Assembly: GCF_003390325.1 (NCBI RefSeq)
Contig: NZ_QUOK01000008.1
Coordinates: 1-64,000 of the forward strand
DNA: 64,000 nt
Origin: Rhodohalobacter sp. SW132
Lineage (GTDB): Bacteria > Bacteroidota > Rhodothermia > Balneolales > Balneolaceae
Direction: 5' to 3'
The position numbers and the translations under genes are program-made. Below the pieces are notes generated by a model, which was given only the letters and a program-made list of their open reading frames with translations, was not told where the DNA came from and ran no database searches. Shown piece by piece: positions 53,572 to 62,431 of the stretch. Positions within the stretch are counted from its first letter, which is position 1; each line of letters begins with the position of its first letter.

Positions 53572-56337
53572 CTAACGCGTTTGATACCTGAAAGTAAATG
53601 TGCACTGAAGTTCACTGTCGTGCGGATGATTTTCAAACCGTAGATTTTCTTCAATAGCACTTTCAAACGCCTGCGGAATACCCGTTCGGTCCATCCGGCT
53701 GATCTGCTCATAATCCGTAACATCACCCTCTGGTGAAATAACCAGCCTGTAAACCAATTCTCCGCTCATTGATGTTCTCGTAGACCACGAAGGGTATGAT
53801 ATGCTTTCCATAAATGAATCAATTCCGCCCGCTACTTCTAACCCGGGATAAGCCTCACTACATTCCAGCAGTTCCGACGCAGGGAGTTCTACAGACCGTA
53901 ATTGATCTTCCGCAAGGCTGTCAGGGATAGCCTGCTCTGTTGGCGGTTCAGGCTGCTGAAGTGTTTGCCTCAAAACGCGAACCCGCGGTATAACAGAGCT
54001 TGAGGCATAGGTCTCTTCAATGGTTTCCAGCACAGAGCGGGTACTATCCCAGTATGCACCTTCAAATGGGAAAACAGCGTGGAAGTCGGGTTCTATAAGA
54101 GTTGAGTCTGCAATTTGCCTCCAGTACGAGATGTCGGAATCTGTAAGCGTGGTATCCCGGACCACTGCAGATGCCGAATCTTTTAGTTCGGCGAACTCCT
54201 GCTTGCGGCCGTTCCACTCCTCATTTAACATAAACCAGTTTCTAACCTTCCCGGTTGTATCCGGTTCCTGCATCTGTGCAGCACGCATATACTCTTTGGC
54301 TGCTTCGTACAACAACAGAGGGCGCTGACTTTCAAGTGCGCCAGAGTTCGCAAGCTCTTTCAGCTGTTTTGCATTCTCTACAGGATCTTCACCCCGCCGG
54401 GATTCAATATCCCGATAAATATCTTCCACAAACCTTTCTTCAGTGAGGTCACCAACAGGCATAACCAGGTCCAGTCTTGATGCTGTTCTCCTTGCAAATT
54501 CTGTTTCCGGATATTCATCAACCAATCGCTGCCCCCAGTGACGTGCCTGTTCAGTATTCTGATCGGCCAGCTCAATTTCTGCCAGCGTATAGAGAGAGCG
54601 GGGTATCAGGTCAGTACTTCTGTCACTTGCTGCAATCCTTTCGTAATATACTTTAGCACTGTCGGGCATATTTAATGACATAAAAAAGACGTTCCCGAGA
54701 GAATAGTACCGGTTTTCAATTCTTGCACGTAGGCTATCCTGCGCTTGTTCACTGAACGGAATTTCACTGATGTCTACGGAAACCTGGAACGAGCTTTCTC
54801 TTTCAATTACATTGTTTTCAGCAACAACAACTTCACCATTTTCAATTTCAACAGGATCCAGACCTGAGGCTGCAGTTGTGATAGATGCTCTTCGCCGCCA
54901 ATTGTCTGCAAGCGGACGATCTCCCCAGATAGCCTGGAACTGAATACTGGCATTCGCAACCATTAATTGGTTGCGTATGTTCAGAAATCCGTGCTCTGTA
55001 GATTCCGCAGCTTCAGCTACTGAATCAAAATCATCTGGGTCGACATTTACAGCCTGATCCTGCTGTCTTTCCCTTCGCTGTATTTCCTCTTCAATCTCCT
55101 GCTGACGCTGTCTTTGAATTTCAGCAATCACTGAATCAAATTCCGCGGGCTCCAGCTGACCAAGATAAAGCAGGCTGTCCATGTGCGCAATCTCTTTTGA
55201 GACCCGGGCATACTCTCCGAATGAATTGGCAAGAGAGCGCGCATTAAAATCCTGCGGAAGCCTGTTTCTGTCTACTCTTTCCAGGGAAGCGGAATCGTAA
55301 TATGCAGCGGCCATCTCAAAGTCCCCAAAATTGTGCCGATAGATTTCGGCCATCCCGTTAAACACTTTCGCACGAGTAACGGGTTGCGGAGCACGAATGG
55401 GGTTGCGAAGCACTTGTTCATACATATTAAGAGCCTGTTCCGGCTCGCCTCTCAGCTGAACAGTTCGTGCCACTTCGTACTGTAATTCAGTCCGCGACTC
55501 TGTATTTTTATCACTCCGCTCCATGCTTCGGTAGAGGTCATACGCCCGATCATATTCCCCGATCCGGCGGGCAACTTCTGCCTCTTTCCGATTCGCGTTA
55601 AACAATAGATCATACGAAGAGACGGAACTGTGAACGCTGCCGTATGCTAATCGGGCTTCTTCGTAATTCTCGAGGCGTTCCAGCACCTGGCCATGCAAAA
55701 AATGAGCACGCGACTCTGTGTCACGGTCATTTATTCCGGATATATTTTCTTGCAAAAGTTCATTTGCTGCAGACCAATTTTCCTGGGCGATGTGTAGTTG
55801 CGCCTGCATCACCCTGGTTTTGGCCAGCATTTCAGAATCCCAATCTTCAATCAGGTCAATTTCACTCTGTAGAAAACGAAGCCCCTCATTATAACTTCCC
55901 ATCTGATGATACACTCTGCCCTGCCAGAATATCGCTTCCTGCTGCATTTTACCCGATGTAATAGTACTTAACTCCTGAAATTTTTCAAGTGCGGCAAAAA
56001 ACTCAGACCGATAGAAATACGATTTCCCGATTATCGCGATAGACGGCTCAACATATTTCGATTCCGGATGATCTCTTAAGATAGATGCACCCGTTTCAAT
56101 CGCACGCTGAAAGTCCTGAAGGCCGGCATTTGTCGGAGGGAGAAAAACCTGGATTGGCTGAAGAGGATTTACATCCGGAGTTTGTCTTTCATTCTGCTCC
56201 AGCCCGTCGCTGAAATATTGCTGAGCATTATAGAAGGTATTAAAATAGGCATTGAAATTTCTCCACGGCTGCTCAAGCGGTGTTCCGCATGCGGCCAATA
56301 TAAAAACAACGATTGCTATTTGTAATGCCTTCTTCAC
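53572..56337 (-). CDS. large TPR lipoprotein with C-terminal TonB-like domain (PorW/SprE-like)
   Basis: About 920 aa. The signal peptide VVFILAAC has a lipobox; the start is GTG (MKKALQ), or a TTG two codons upstream. The N-terminus [16 protein letters not shown] resembles the PorW/SprE start of type 9 secretion proteins. Many TPR-like helical pairs follow ([46 protein letters not shown]), with a coiled-coil E/Q-rich stretch near 395-425. The last 90 residues ([18 protein letters not shown]...[19 protein letters not shown]) look like a TonB C-terminal domain. This fusion is unusual. Role in envelope transport or secretion is inferred. Confidence 0.75.
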
Positions 56338-56350
56338 AGTCAAATAAACG

Positions 56351-57793
56351 CTAACCTTCTTCCTGAATTGTACTCACTTTTACCATATTTGTGCGGCCTC
56401 TTTTTGCAAGCGGCATACCTGTTGCGATAATGACTCTGTCGTCTTTTTGCACCAGTCCATTTTCCTGTAAATAGTTTTCCATCAGCTTCACACTGCTGTC
56501 CGTATCGAAAAGTTCTTCCAGCCGCACAGATTCTACTCCCCATACAAGGTTCAGCTGACGGCGGACAATCCGGCTTTCAGTAAAGGCCACAATAGGTACA
56601 CGGGGTCTGAATTTTGCGATCCGTCGTGCTGTGTTTCCTGAATGTGTGAGCGTACTGATCGCTTTTGCCTCCACGTTTTCAGCAATGGTAACGCATGAAT
56701 AGGCAAGTGATTCCACAATTTGTTTCTCCTTCCATTCCGGTTTGCGGTATTTCAGGCTGTAGTAGAGTGAATCAGCATTATCTTCAACCGAACGGATAAT
56801 TTTGTCCATTGCCTGCACAGCTTCAACAGGGTATTTACCGGCTGCGGTTTCCCCGGAAAGCATCACGGCGTCTGTGCCGTCCATTACTGCGTTGGCAACA
56901 TCAGAACTTTCGGCTCGTGTAGCCCGGGGATTATTAATCATGGAATCGAGCATTTGAGTTGCGGTAATCACCGGTTTTCCGGCAATTCGGCACCTTTCGA
57001 TAATCTTTTTCTGAACCATCGGCACTTTCTGGCTTGGAATCTCAATTCCAAGATCTCCCCTTGCCACCATGATACCATCAGCTTCTTCAATTATTTCATC
57101 GATTACCTCAACCGCTTCGGGCTTTTCAATTTTTGCAATAATTGAGGCATTACTTCCAGCGGCACGTATTCTTGATATTACGTCCTGCACATCTTTTGCA
57201 GAACGAACAAAAGACATTGCTACAAAGTCCACACCCACTTTAAGGCCAAATTCAAGATCTTCAATATCTTTTTCAGTGAGAGACGACATCGATATTTTCA
57301 CATCCGGAAGGTTTACACCTTTTCTCGATTTGAGTGTGCCGCCAACGACTACTTTTGCCGTGAGAGAGTGCTCATTCTTCTTAATAACCTTCAGCTCCAA
57401 TAACCCATCATCAATTAATATCTGATTTCCTTCGCTCGCATCTTCCACAAGATTTGGATAGTCGATGGGAACAAGTTTTGAGGTTCCGATCACATCTTTC
57501 GTGGTAATCTCTATAATCGCACCTTCAATAATTTCCTGCTTATCACCCTCCATTTGTCCGATTCGTATTTTCGGACCCTGCAAATCCATCAAAACCGGAA
57601 TTGAATATTCGTGCTTCCTGGCTACCTCGCGCACATAACCGATCGTTTTTTTATGGCCTTCGTGAGAACCGTGGGAAAAATTAATTCTCACAACGTTCAT
57701 ACCTGCTCTGTAAAGCCGCTCTATATCTTCAAATGTGTTTGAGCTGGGACCAAGCGTACATACGATTTTCGTTCTTCGGGAACCTGAAAGCAT
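56351..57793 (-). CDS. pyk: pyruvate kinase
   Basis: A 480-aa glycolytic enzyme. [48 protein letters not shown] (active-site Lys and Glu), [12 protein letters not shown] and [11 protein letters not shown] are all present. The C-terminal allosteric domain has [19 protein letters not shown]. The ATG used gives [11 protein letters not shown]; an upstream in-frame start adds 17 residues unlike the family. It is followed after 13 bases by the TPR lipoprotein gene on the same strand. Confidence 0.97.
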   Translation of the reverse strand: MLSGSRRTKIVCTLGPSSNTFEDIERLYRAGMNVVRINFSHGSHEGHKKTIGYVREVARKHEYSIPVLMDLQGPKIRIGQMEGDKQEIIEGAIIEITTKDVIGTSKLVPIDYPNLVEDASEGNQILIDDGLLELKVIKKNEHSLTAKVVVGGTLKSRKGVNLPDVKISMSSLTEKDIEDLEFGLKVGVDFVAMSFVRSAKDVQDVISRIRAAGSNASIIAKIEKPEAVEVIDEIIEEADGIMVARGDLGIEIPSQKVPMVQKKIIERCRIAGKPVITATQMLDSMINNPRATRAESSDVANAVMDGTDAVMLSGETAAGKYPVEAVQAMDKIIRSVEDNADSLYYSLKYRKPEWKEKQIVESLAYSCVTIAENVEAKAISTLTHSGNTARRIAKFRPRVPIVAFTESRIVRRQLNLVWGVESVRLEELFDTDSSVKLMENYLQENGLVQKDDRVIIATGMPLAKRGRTNMVKVSTIQEEG

Positions 57794-58171
57794 AAATATA
57801 TTCTCTGTATTAAATTTATTGTTCGTTGCTGCAAATATAAGCAATTATCACCTGTTCGGAAGTGTTTTTGTAAACCAATATAAGACGGAAGGGTTTTTAC
57901 CGTTACATGCTTATGAGAGGACTATTGTCTGCAATTCTCAACATACTATCGTTTGTCATTCAATTAAGAAATTTAGGCTCCTTTTCATTTTTTATTCCAG
58001 ATAAGATGCAGTCTATGAATCGAAATAGACAGACGATCAATATGTACATTTTATACTCAAACATATATTTCTACTAACCGGGCAGAATTGATTTTTAAAT
58101 ATTTCTGTTTAATTCTTACAGAACTTTCGATTCTACTTGTTTTCGTTACTAATTATTTGTTAAATAAGATT
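57794..58171. other. divergent promoter interval between pyk and the GWxTD gene
   Basis: About 380 bases, strongly AT-rich toward the right. The frame of the GWxTD protein stays open back to a TTG at 58088, but the hydrophobic residues there do not look like a lipoprotein signal; I start the gene at the ATG. A TGTAAC/CGTC pair on the minus strand (57884-57907) has a 14-base spacer and is not counted as an ECF promoter. Confidence 0.45.
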
Positions 58172-59596
58172 ATGGAAAATGGAATATTCCCATATAGAAA
58201 ATTGTGCGTAATCGGTGCTGTTATCTTCCTGTTTCTCGGTTGTGCACGATCTATGAATCCTGATATTGAGAGAGGCAGTATGTATCAGTTTCAGGATGGT
58301 TATCCTGAAGTTCGTATGACGGCCATCGGACTACTTGACGAGGACGATAATTCTTACATCAGTGTAAATACCGAAATTGTATATGGCAGTTTGATTTACC
58401 GAACCATTGATGATGTTACGTTTGCACAGGTGACGGTTGAAATCAGAATAAATCAAATTGACGGAAATTTTTCGAAATCAGCAAGAGAACAGCTTGACAT
58501 TATTTCCGACGATCCTGGTGATTATATGAATCAGGAAGTTTTCAGCTACGACAGAGATTTAGATGTGGACCCAGGAAACTACGAAATTGAGGTCTCCGTC
58601 ACAGATAACAGTTCAGGGCGGACCGTTGTACGAACAACAGACACTCTGATCCCTGACCCTCAAAACCCGGTTACAAATCTCACTTCTATTCGCCTGGCAG
58701 GTAAAACTGTTGCTGCAGGACCTGAGTTTAACCCAATTACCACGTATGATGTACCTTCGCGAATTGACAGTCTGAAACTGCAATTCCAGGTAACAAATAA
58801 TGATATTGAAGACCCTCTTACGGTAGAAGCATCACTTTTAAAATATCGTGCAGACACCACCGCAGCCCGCCGGCTCAGTTACAATAATTATTCTACATCC
58901 TCTATTCAGTACCAGGGGATTGATGTAAGAAATCCTGAAGAGATCGACAACAACGTGAGGGTGCTTGAACAGGCTGGAAGTGTCCTAATTGAATTTAAGT
59001 ATGCCTTGCTTCCCCGGGGAAATTACCGTTTTGAAGTTGAAACCACGAACCAGACCGGTGAAACGATCTATCGTGCCCGCGACTTTGCTGTTAAAGCCGA
59101 AAATTATCCGTCTGTAGCATCTTCTCGTGAAATGGCTGAACCCTTGATTTACCTGATGGATGAGCGACGTCACCGTGAGATGATGGAAATACAGGATCCC
59201 GATTCTTTAAAAGAGGCTGTGGATCGCTTCTGGCTTTCAAATGTAGGCAGCCAAAGCAGGGCGAGGTCCGTGATTAGTTTATACTATGAACGGGTAGAAC
59301 AGGCAAATAAACAGTTCTCAAACTTCAAAGAGGGATGGAAAACAGACATGGGGATGATCTTTATTCTTTTCGGCCCGCCCTGGTATGTTGACAGAAGCCT
59401 GAACCGCATGCAGTGGTCCTACTCGTATGACAGGAGAGATCCGCGTCGAAACTTCTTTTTCGAGAGAAACCGCAATCCAAACGAGTATTTCCCCTTCAAC
59501 CATTACATTGCCGAACGGAGCCAAAACTACTTTAACGTCATTTACCAACAGACAGAACTCTGGCGAACCGGAAGGATCCTTGAGGCGAATTTGTAA
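58172..59596 (+). CDS. GWxTD-domain lipoprotein
   Basis: A 474-aa lipoprotein; the signal ends FLFLGC near residue 21. After a long beta-rich region (FAQVTVEIRINQIDG, YEIEVSVTDNSSGRTVVR, YRFEVETTNQTGETIY) comes a helical GWxTD domain with FKEGWKTDMGMIFILFGPPWYV and a C-terminal tyrosine-rich stretch (NYFNVIYQQTELWRTG). GWxTD proteins are found mainly in Bacteroidota-related phyla and their function is unknown. The domain name-giving GWKTD is intact. Single gene, followed by about 850 bases without a sound gene. Confidence 0.85.
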   Translation: MENGIFPYRKLCVIGAVIFLFLGCARSMNPDIERGSMYQFQDGYPEVRMTAIGLLDEDDNSYISVNTEIVYGSLIYRTIDDVTFAQVTVEIRINQIDGNFSKSAREQLDIISDDPGDYMNQEVFSYDRDLDVDPGNYEIEVSVTDNSSGRTVVRTTDTLIPDPQNPVTNLTSIRLAGKTVAAGPEFNPITTYDVPSRIDSLKLQFQVTNNDIEDPLTVEASLLKYRADTTAARRLSYNNYSTSSIQYQGIDVRNPEEIDNNVRVLEQAGSVLIEFKYALLPRGNYRFEVETTNQTGETIYRARDFAVKAENYPSVASSREMAEPLIYLMDERRHREMMEIQDPDSLKEAVDRFWLSNVGSQSRARSVISLYYERVEQANKQFSNFKEGWKTDMGMIFILFGPPWYVDRSLNRMQWSYSYDRRDPRRNFFFERNRNPNEYFPFNHYIAERSQNYFNVIYQQTELWRTGRILEANL

Positions 59597-60386
59597 TGAG
59601 GGATCTCCAAGGTTTAAATTAGACCCCCATCAATCTCGGTATATTTCATTTGAAAGGGATAGAGGCTTCCATATAATATCTTCCTGGGCTCGACACTTTT
59701 CTTCAGTAGGCTTCTTTGTTCAATACTAACAATAAGTTAATCGCCTCATAATCGTGGGTTCGGCTCTCCCGGTTTCGGGCTTCAGAATTTATTAAACGCA
59801 GGCTGATGTTCTCTGATTCTCTAAGGATGAGGACTTTCATCCTGGTGTATCAAATCAAACACTGTTTCCTGACTAAGCATTGTGCAAGAGGTATCGTCAC
59901 AATCTGGCGTAATAAATACAAGAGCCACAGAGCAAACGTATGAATGGACGATATTTTGATGCATATGATAAATCTCTCGGGTATCCCAATGTCGAACTCA
60001 GGATTAAAAGTTTACCCTCACAAGACAAATCAACCGGATCAGTAGAAACTACTCGAGGACATCTGCCTATTCAGCTTCAGGCATATACTTGAGCAACAAC
60101 CTGTTGGATTAGTGATCTACCTCTGGCTAGTTCCATTCACGCTTATATCCAGGGATGGTTAATCAAATCTTATTGCCTGAATCTCTTGGGGGAGAAAAAA
60201 GTATCATCCATGAGTGAGTGCCAGCAACTGGAACCTTTACTTACACAACCGCAACAGACGCAGAAGACAGTGAAATTATATCAGATTTGAATGTGCCGAC
60301 AAACTTTGCACATCGATTTAGATTTGCGATACCAAATCAAAATACTAAACAGTTTATCCACTTCTACAGCCTGAAATCTTTGGCAT
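59597..60386. other. 850-base non-coding stretch with decayed coding fragments
   Basis: No intact gene can be supported. Two short coding-like fragments are described in the pseudogene entry. The left half (59597-59939) has stops in all frames, no strong hairpins and no repeat; some bases may form the terminator of the GWxTD gene, but none is clear. Confidence 0.5.
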
Positions 60387-60388
60387 AA
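59940..60388 (+). pseudogene. possible remnant of an exported-protein gene
   Basis: Two fragments in different frames. One runs from ATG 59940 to TGA 60092 (50 codons, with GRYFDAYDKSLGYPNVELRI). The second runs 60131-60388 and reads HSRLYPGMVNQILLPESLGG, an in-frame TGA at 60215-60217, then TGTFTYTTATDAEDSEIISD and FAHRFRFAIPNQNTKQ to a TAA. The composition looks protein-like but I cannot name a family. Read as one decayed gene with a stop and a frameshift; short spurious frames are the alternative. Confidence 0.3.
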
Positions 60389-60419
60389 AAAAAGGCTGCC
60401 TGAAAATTCAGACAGCCTT
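60387..60419 (-). terminator. intrinsic terminator of the Sus-like operon
   Basis: Minus-strand stem AAGGCTG/CAGCCTT extended by CTGAA/TTCAG after one mismatch, followed by seven T. It lies 30 bases after the stop of the SusE-like gene. Confidence 0.88.
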
Positions 60420-60448
60420 GTAAAACTTTAGATTTGATTAAATATTAT

Positions 60449-60997
60449 TTAATCATCATCCTCATCAGGTACAGCTGCTTTCTGAAGAACTACACGATAG
60501 TACTTGTAGTTTTCAGCAGGGGCTAATTGATCTGATTCTGTGAGCAGAAGAATTAACTGCACGCTTTCCTCAGGATCCAAACCGCCAGCTATCAAACTTA
60601 AGTCGATACTGCTGAAACTGGAATTCGCAGGAAATACTGCCTGATTGTTGCCTGTCAGTACTTCAAAATGAGTTCCTTCAACCGCAGTTGCTGCTGCTAC
60701 AGGCTCACCATCCAAGTCAAATTGCTCTTGTACTACTTCAAATCCGATATGCGTATCGGAATCGAAATGAGGAGCAATTAAATTGAGACGCAGAGAGATA
60801 TCTGTAGATCCATCAGCATCATGGGCGAACGTAAATGTTGAAGTATAGTTGTTATTTGAGTTTGGTTGCTCATACTGTGCAAACTCAACAACAGGGGGCC
60901 CATCATATGTTTTAGTGATTTCGTCGAAACAACCGGTAAACATAATACCTGCTAGCAAGAGACCAGCAAGTATTTTCAGATTAAAATAATTCTTCAT
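60449..60997 (-). CDS. SusE-like/DUF4843-type lipoprotein
   Basis: A 182-aa lipoprotein; signal LLLAGIMFTGC with Cys near residue 23. The mature part begins YDGPPVVEFAQYEQPN, which recalls DUF4843-type proteins, and has a beta-sandwich-like body (ISLRLNLIAPHFDSDTHIGF, FPANSSFSSIDLSLIAGGLDPEESV) with an acidic C-terminus. It begins one base after the SusD stop. As the third gene of a SusC-SusD operon it is most likely a surface-exposed accessory ligand-binding lipoprotein. Confidence 0.75.
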   Translation of the reverse strand: MKNYFNLKILAGLLLAGIMFTGCFDEITKTYDGPPVVEFAQYEQPNSNNNYTSTFTFAHDADGSTDISLRLNLIAPHFDSDTHIGFEVVQEQFDLDGEPVAAATAVEGTHFEVLTGNNQAVFPANSSFSSIDLSLIAGGLDPEESVQLILLLTESDQLAPAENYKYYRVVLQKAAVPDEDDD

Positions 60998-60998
60998 C

Positions 60999-62423
60999 TT
61001 AGTATCCAGGATTTTGTTCTAAATTAGGATTGAGAGTCACTTGTGCATTCGGTATTTGTGAGAGGAACTGAATGTTCTCACCAAACACAAGAGTTGGCGC
61101 AGGACCCGTTGCGGCAGGTTTTACAACATCCCAACCTTTTCTTTTCAGATCTTGCCATCTGTGACCTTCAAATGCGAGTTCTCGCCTTCTTTCAAGAAGA
61201 ATTTCTTCAATAAAATCAGCTGGTGCAGAGTCAAGCGCAGCTAAACCTCTGTTTGTTCTGATCTCATTCAGGTCAGCTAATGCACTTGCATCATCACCGC
61301 TTTCAGCATATGCCTCAGCTCTTGTCAGGTATACTTCAGAAATCCTGATAACCGGAACATTATCCGTGTGGGTAGCTACAGTAGCTTCGTATTTGGCCAC
61401 ATATCGGTTTGTGTTTGTTTCAGGCACATCATCCGGGTAATTCTCTGAAGCAAGCGGATAAAGCTCATTTCTAACATCATCTTCGCTAAATGTTGCAAGC
61501 AATTCATCCGATGGAAGCAGGTCCCACCAACTGATTGGTGTCAGTGCTGATGAAAGCGCAACGTTCACACCAAGAGATTCTGATGATGTAAACTTGAGTT
61601 CAAAGAGAGACTCAGGATTAGGCTCTGCACTATACATACCAGCAACGGCATCTGGTGGTGCTACTCCAACAGGAGACGCTTCAATAGCTAATGTTGCCTG
61701 ATCAATGGCATCATCCCATCGCTCCCAATACAGATACACTCTGGATAAAAGTGCGTGTGCGGCGGCAAGGTTTGCGAAATGCGGTGCATTTCCATCTACT
61801 TGCGAAAGATTACTAATCGATCGCAGGAGATCCTCTTCAATCTGATTATATACTTCAACAACAGATGCCCGACTTCTGAGATCAGCTGCATCGATGGTTT
61901 CGGTTGGTTCCGTACGGAGGATTACACCGCGATCCCAGCCATCCACAATCTTGTTTGGTTCATAACCGTAAACTTTAACAAGGTCGTGATAAGCCAGAGC
62001 TCTTAAAAAGAGTGTTTCTCCTTCTATCCGAACTCTTTGGTTATCGGTTAATCCGTCTACATCGCCGACATATTTGAGAACTGTATTCAGGTCATTGATC
62101 CCTGAATATCTGCCCCATCCGCCAACACCTGAACCCAAACTATTGATTGGTTCACCTGTATAACGTCCTGAGTTGTCAGGATTGCTTACAGCATTATCTG
62201 CAAGAGCATCTCCTGCAATAGCCATTCTTTGTCCCCAGTAATTCTGGAACATCTGGGCCCTGTAACCTCGGTGGTATACAGCAAGAATACCGGTACCTGA
62301 TTGTGTTGCTACTTCAGATCCTACTGACTGCTGAGGCTCCACTTGTAACATGTCATCACAGGCCATAAAAGCTAATAGAGCTGCTGTAATGAGTGTAATT
62401 TTAAGTATGTTCGATTTCATCAT
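60999..62423 (-). CDS. SusD/RagB-family nutrient-binding lipoprotein
   Basis: A 474-aa lipoprotein (LLAFMAC lipobox, Cys near residue 22). The SusD fold is shown by the N-terminal DDMLQVEPQQSVG, the TPR-like segment ALAYHDLVKVYGYEP, and the C-terminal RISEVYLTRAEAYAES...DLNEIRTNRGLA...ILLERRRELAFEGHRWQDLKR. It works as the lid of the SusC channel. It is preceded by 8 bases by SusC. The glycan or peptide substrate cannot be read; no glycoside hydrolase is adjacent. Confidence 0.95.
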   Translation of the reverse strand: MMKSNILKITLITAALLAFMACDDMLQVEPQQSVGSEVATQSGTGILAVYHRGYRAQMFQNYWGQRMAIAGDALADNAVSNPDNSGRYTGEPINSLGSGVGGWGRYSGINDLNTVLKYVGDVDGLTDNQRVRIEGETLFLRALAYHDLVKVYGYEPNKIVDGWDRGVILRTEPTETIDAADLRSRASVVEVYNQIEEDLLRSISNLSQVDGNAPHFANLAAAHALLSRVYLYWERWDDAIDQATLAIEASPVGVAPPDAVAGMYSAEPNPESLFELKFTSSESLGVNVALSSALTPISWWDLLPSDELLATFSEDDVRNELYPLASENYPDDVPETNTNRYVAKYEATVATHTDNVPVIRISEVYLTRAEAYAESGDDASALADLNEIRTNRGLAALDSAPADFIEEILLERRRELAFEGHRWQDLKRKGWDVVKPAATGPAPTLVFGENIQFLSQIPNAQVTLNPNLEQNPGY

Positions 62424-62431
62424 AATAATGT

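Noticed and set aside
57884-57907. TGTAAC and CGTC on the minus strand upstream of pyk, resembling the ECF promoter
   Set aside because: The spacer is 14 bases rather than 16, the -10 reads CGTCTTAT, and it is about 90 bases from the pyk start. Probably chance.
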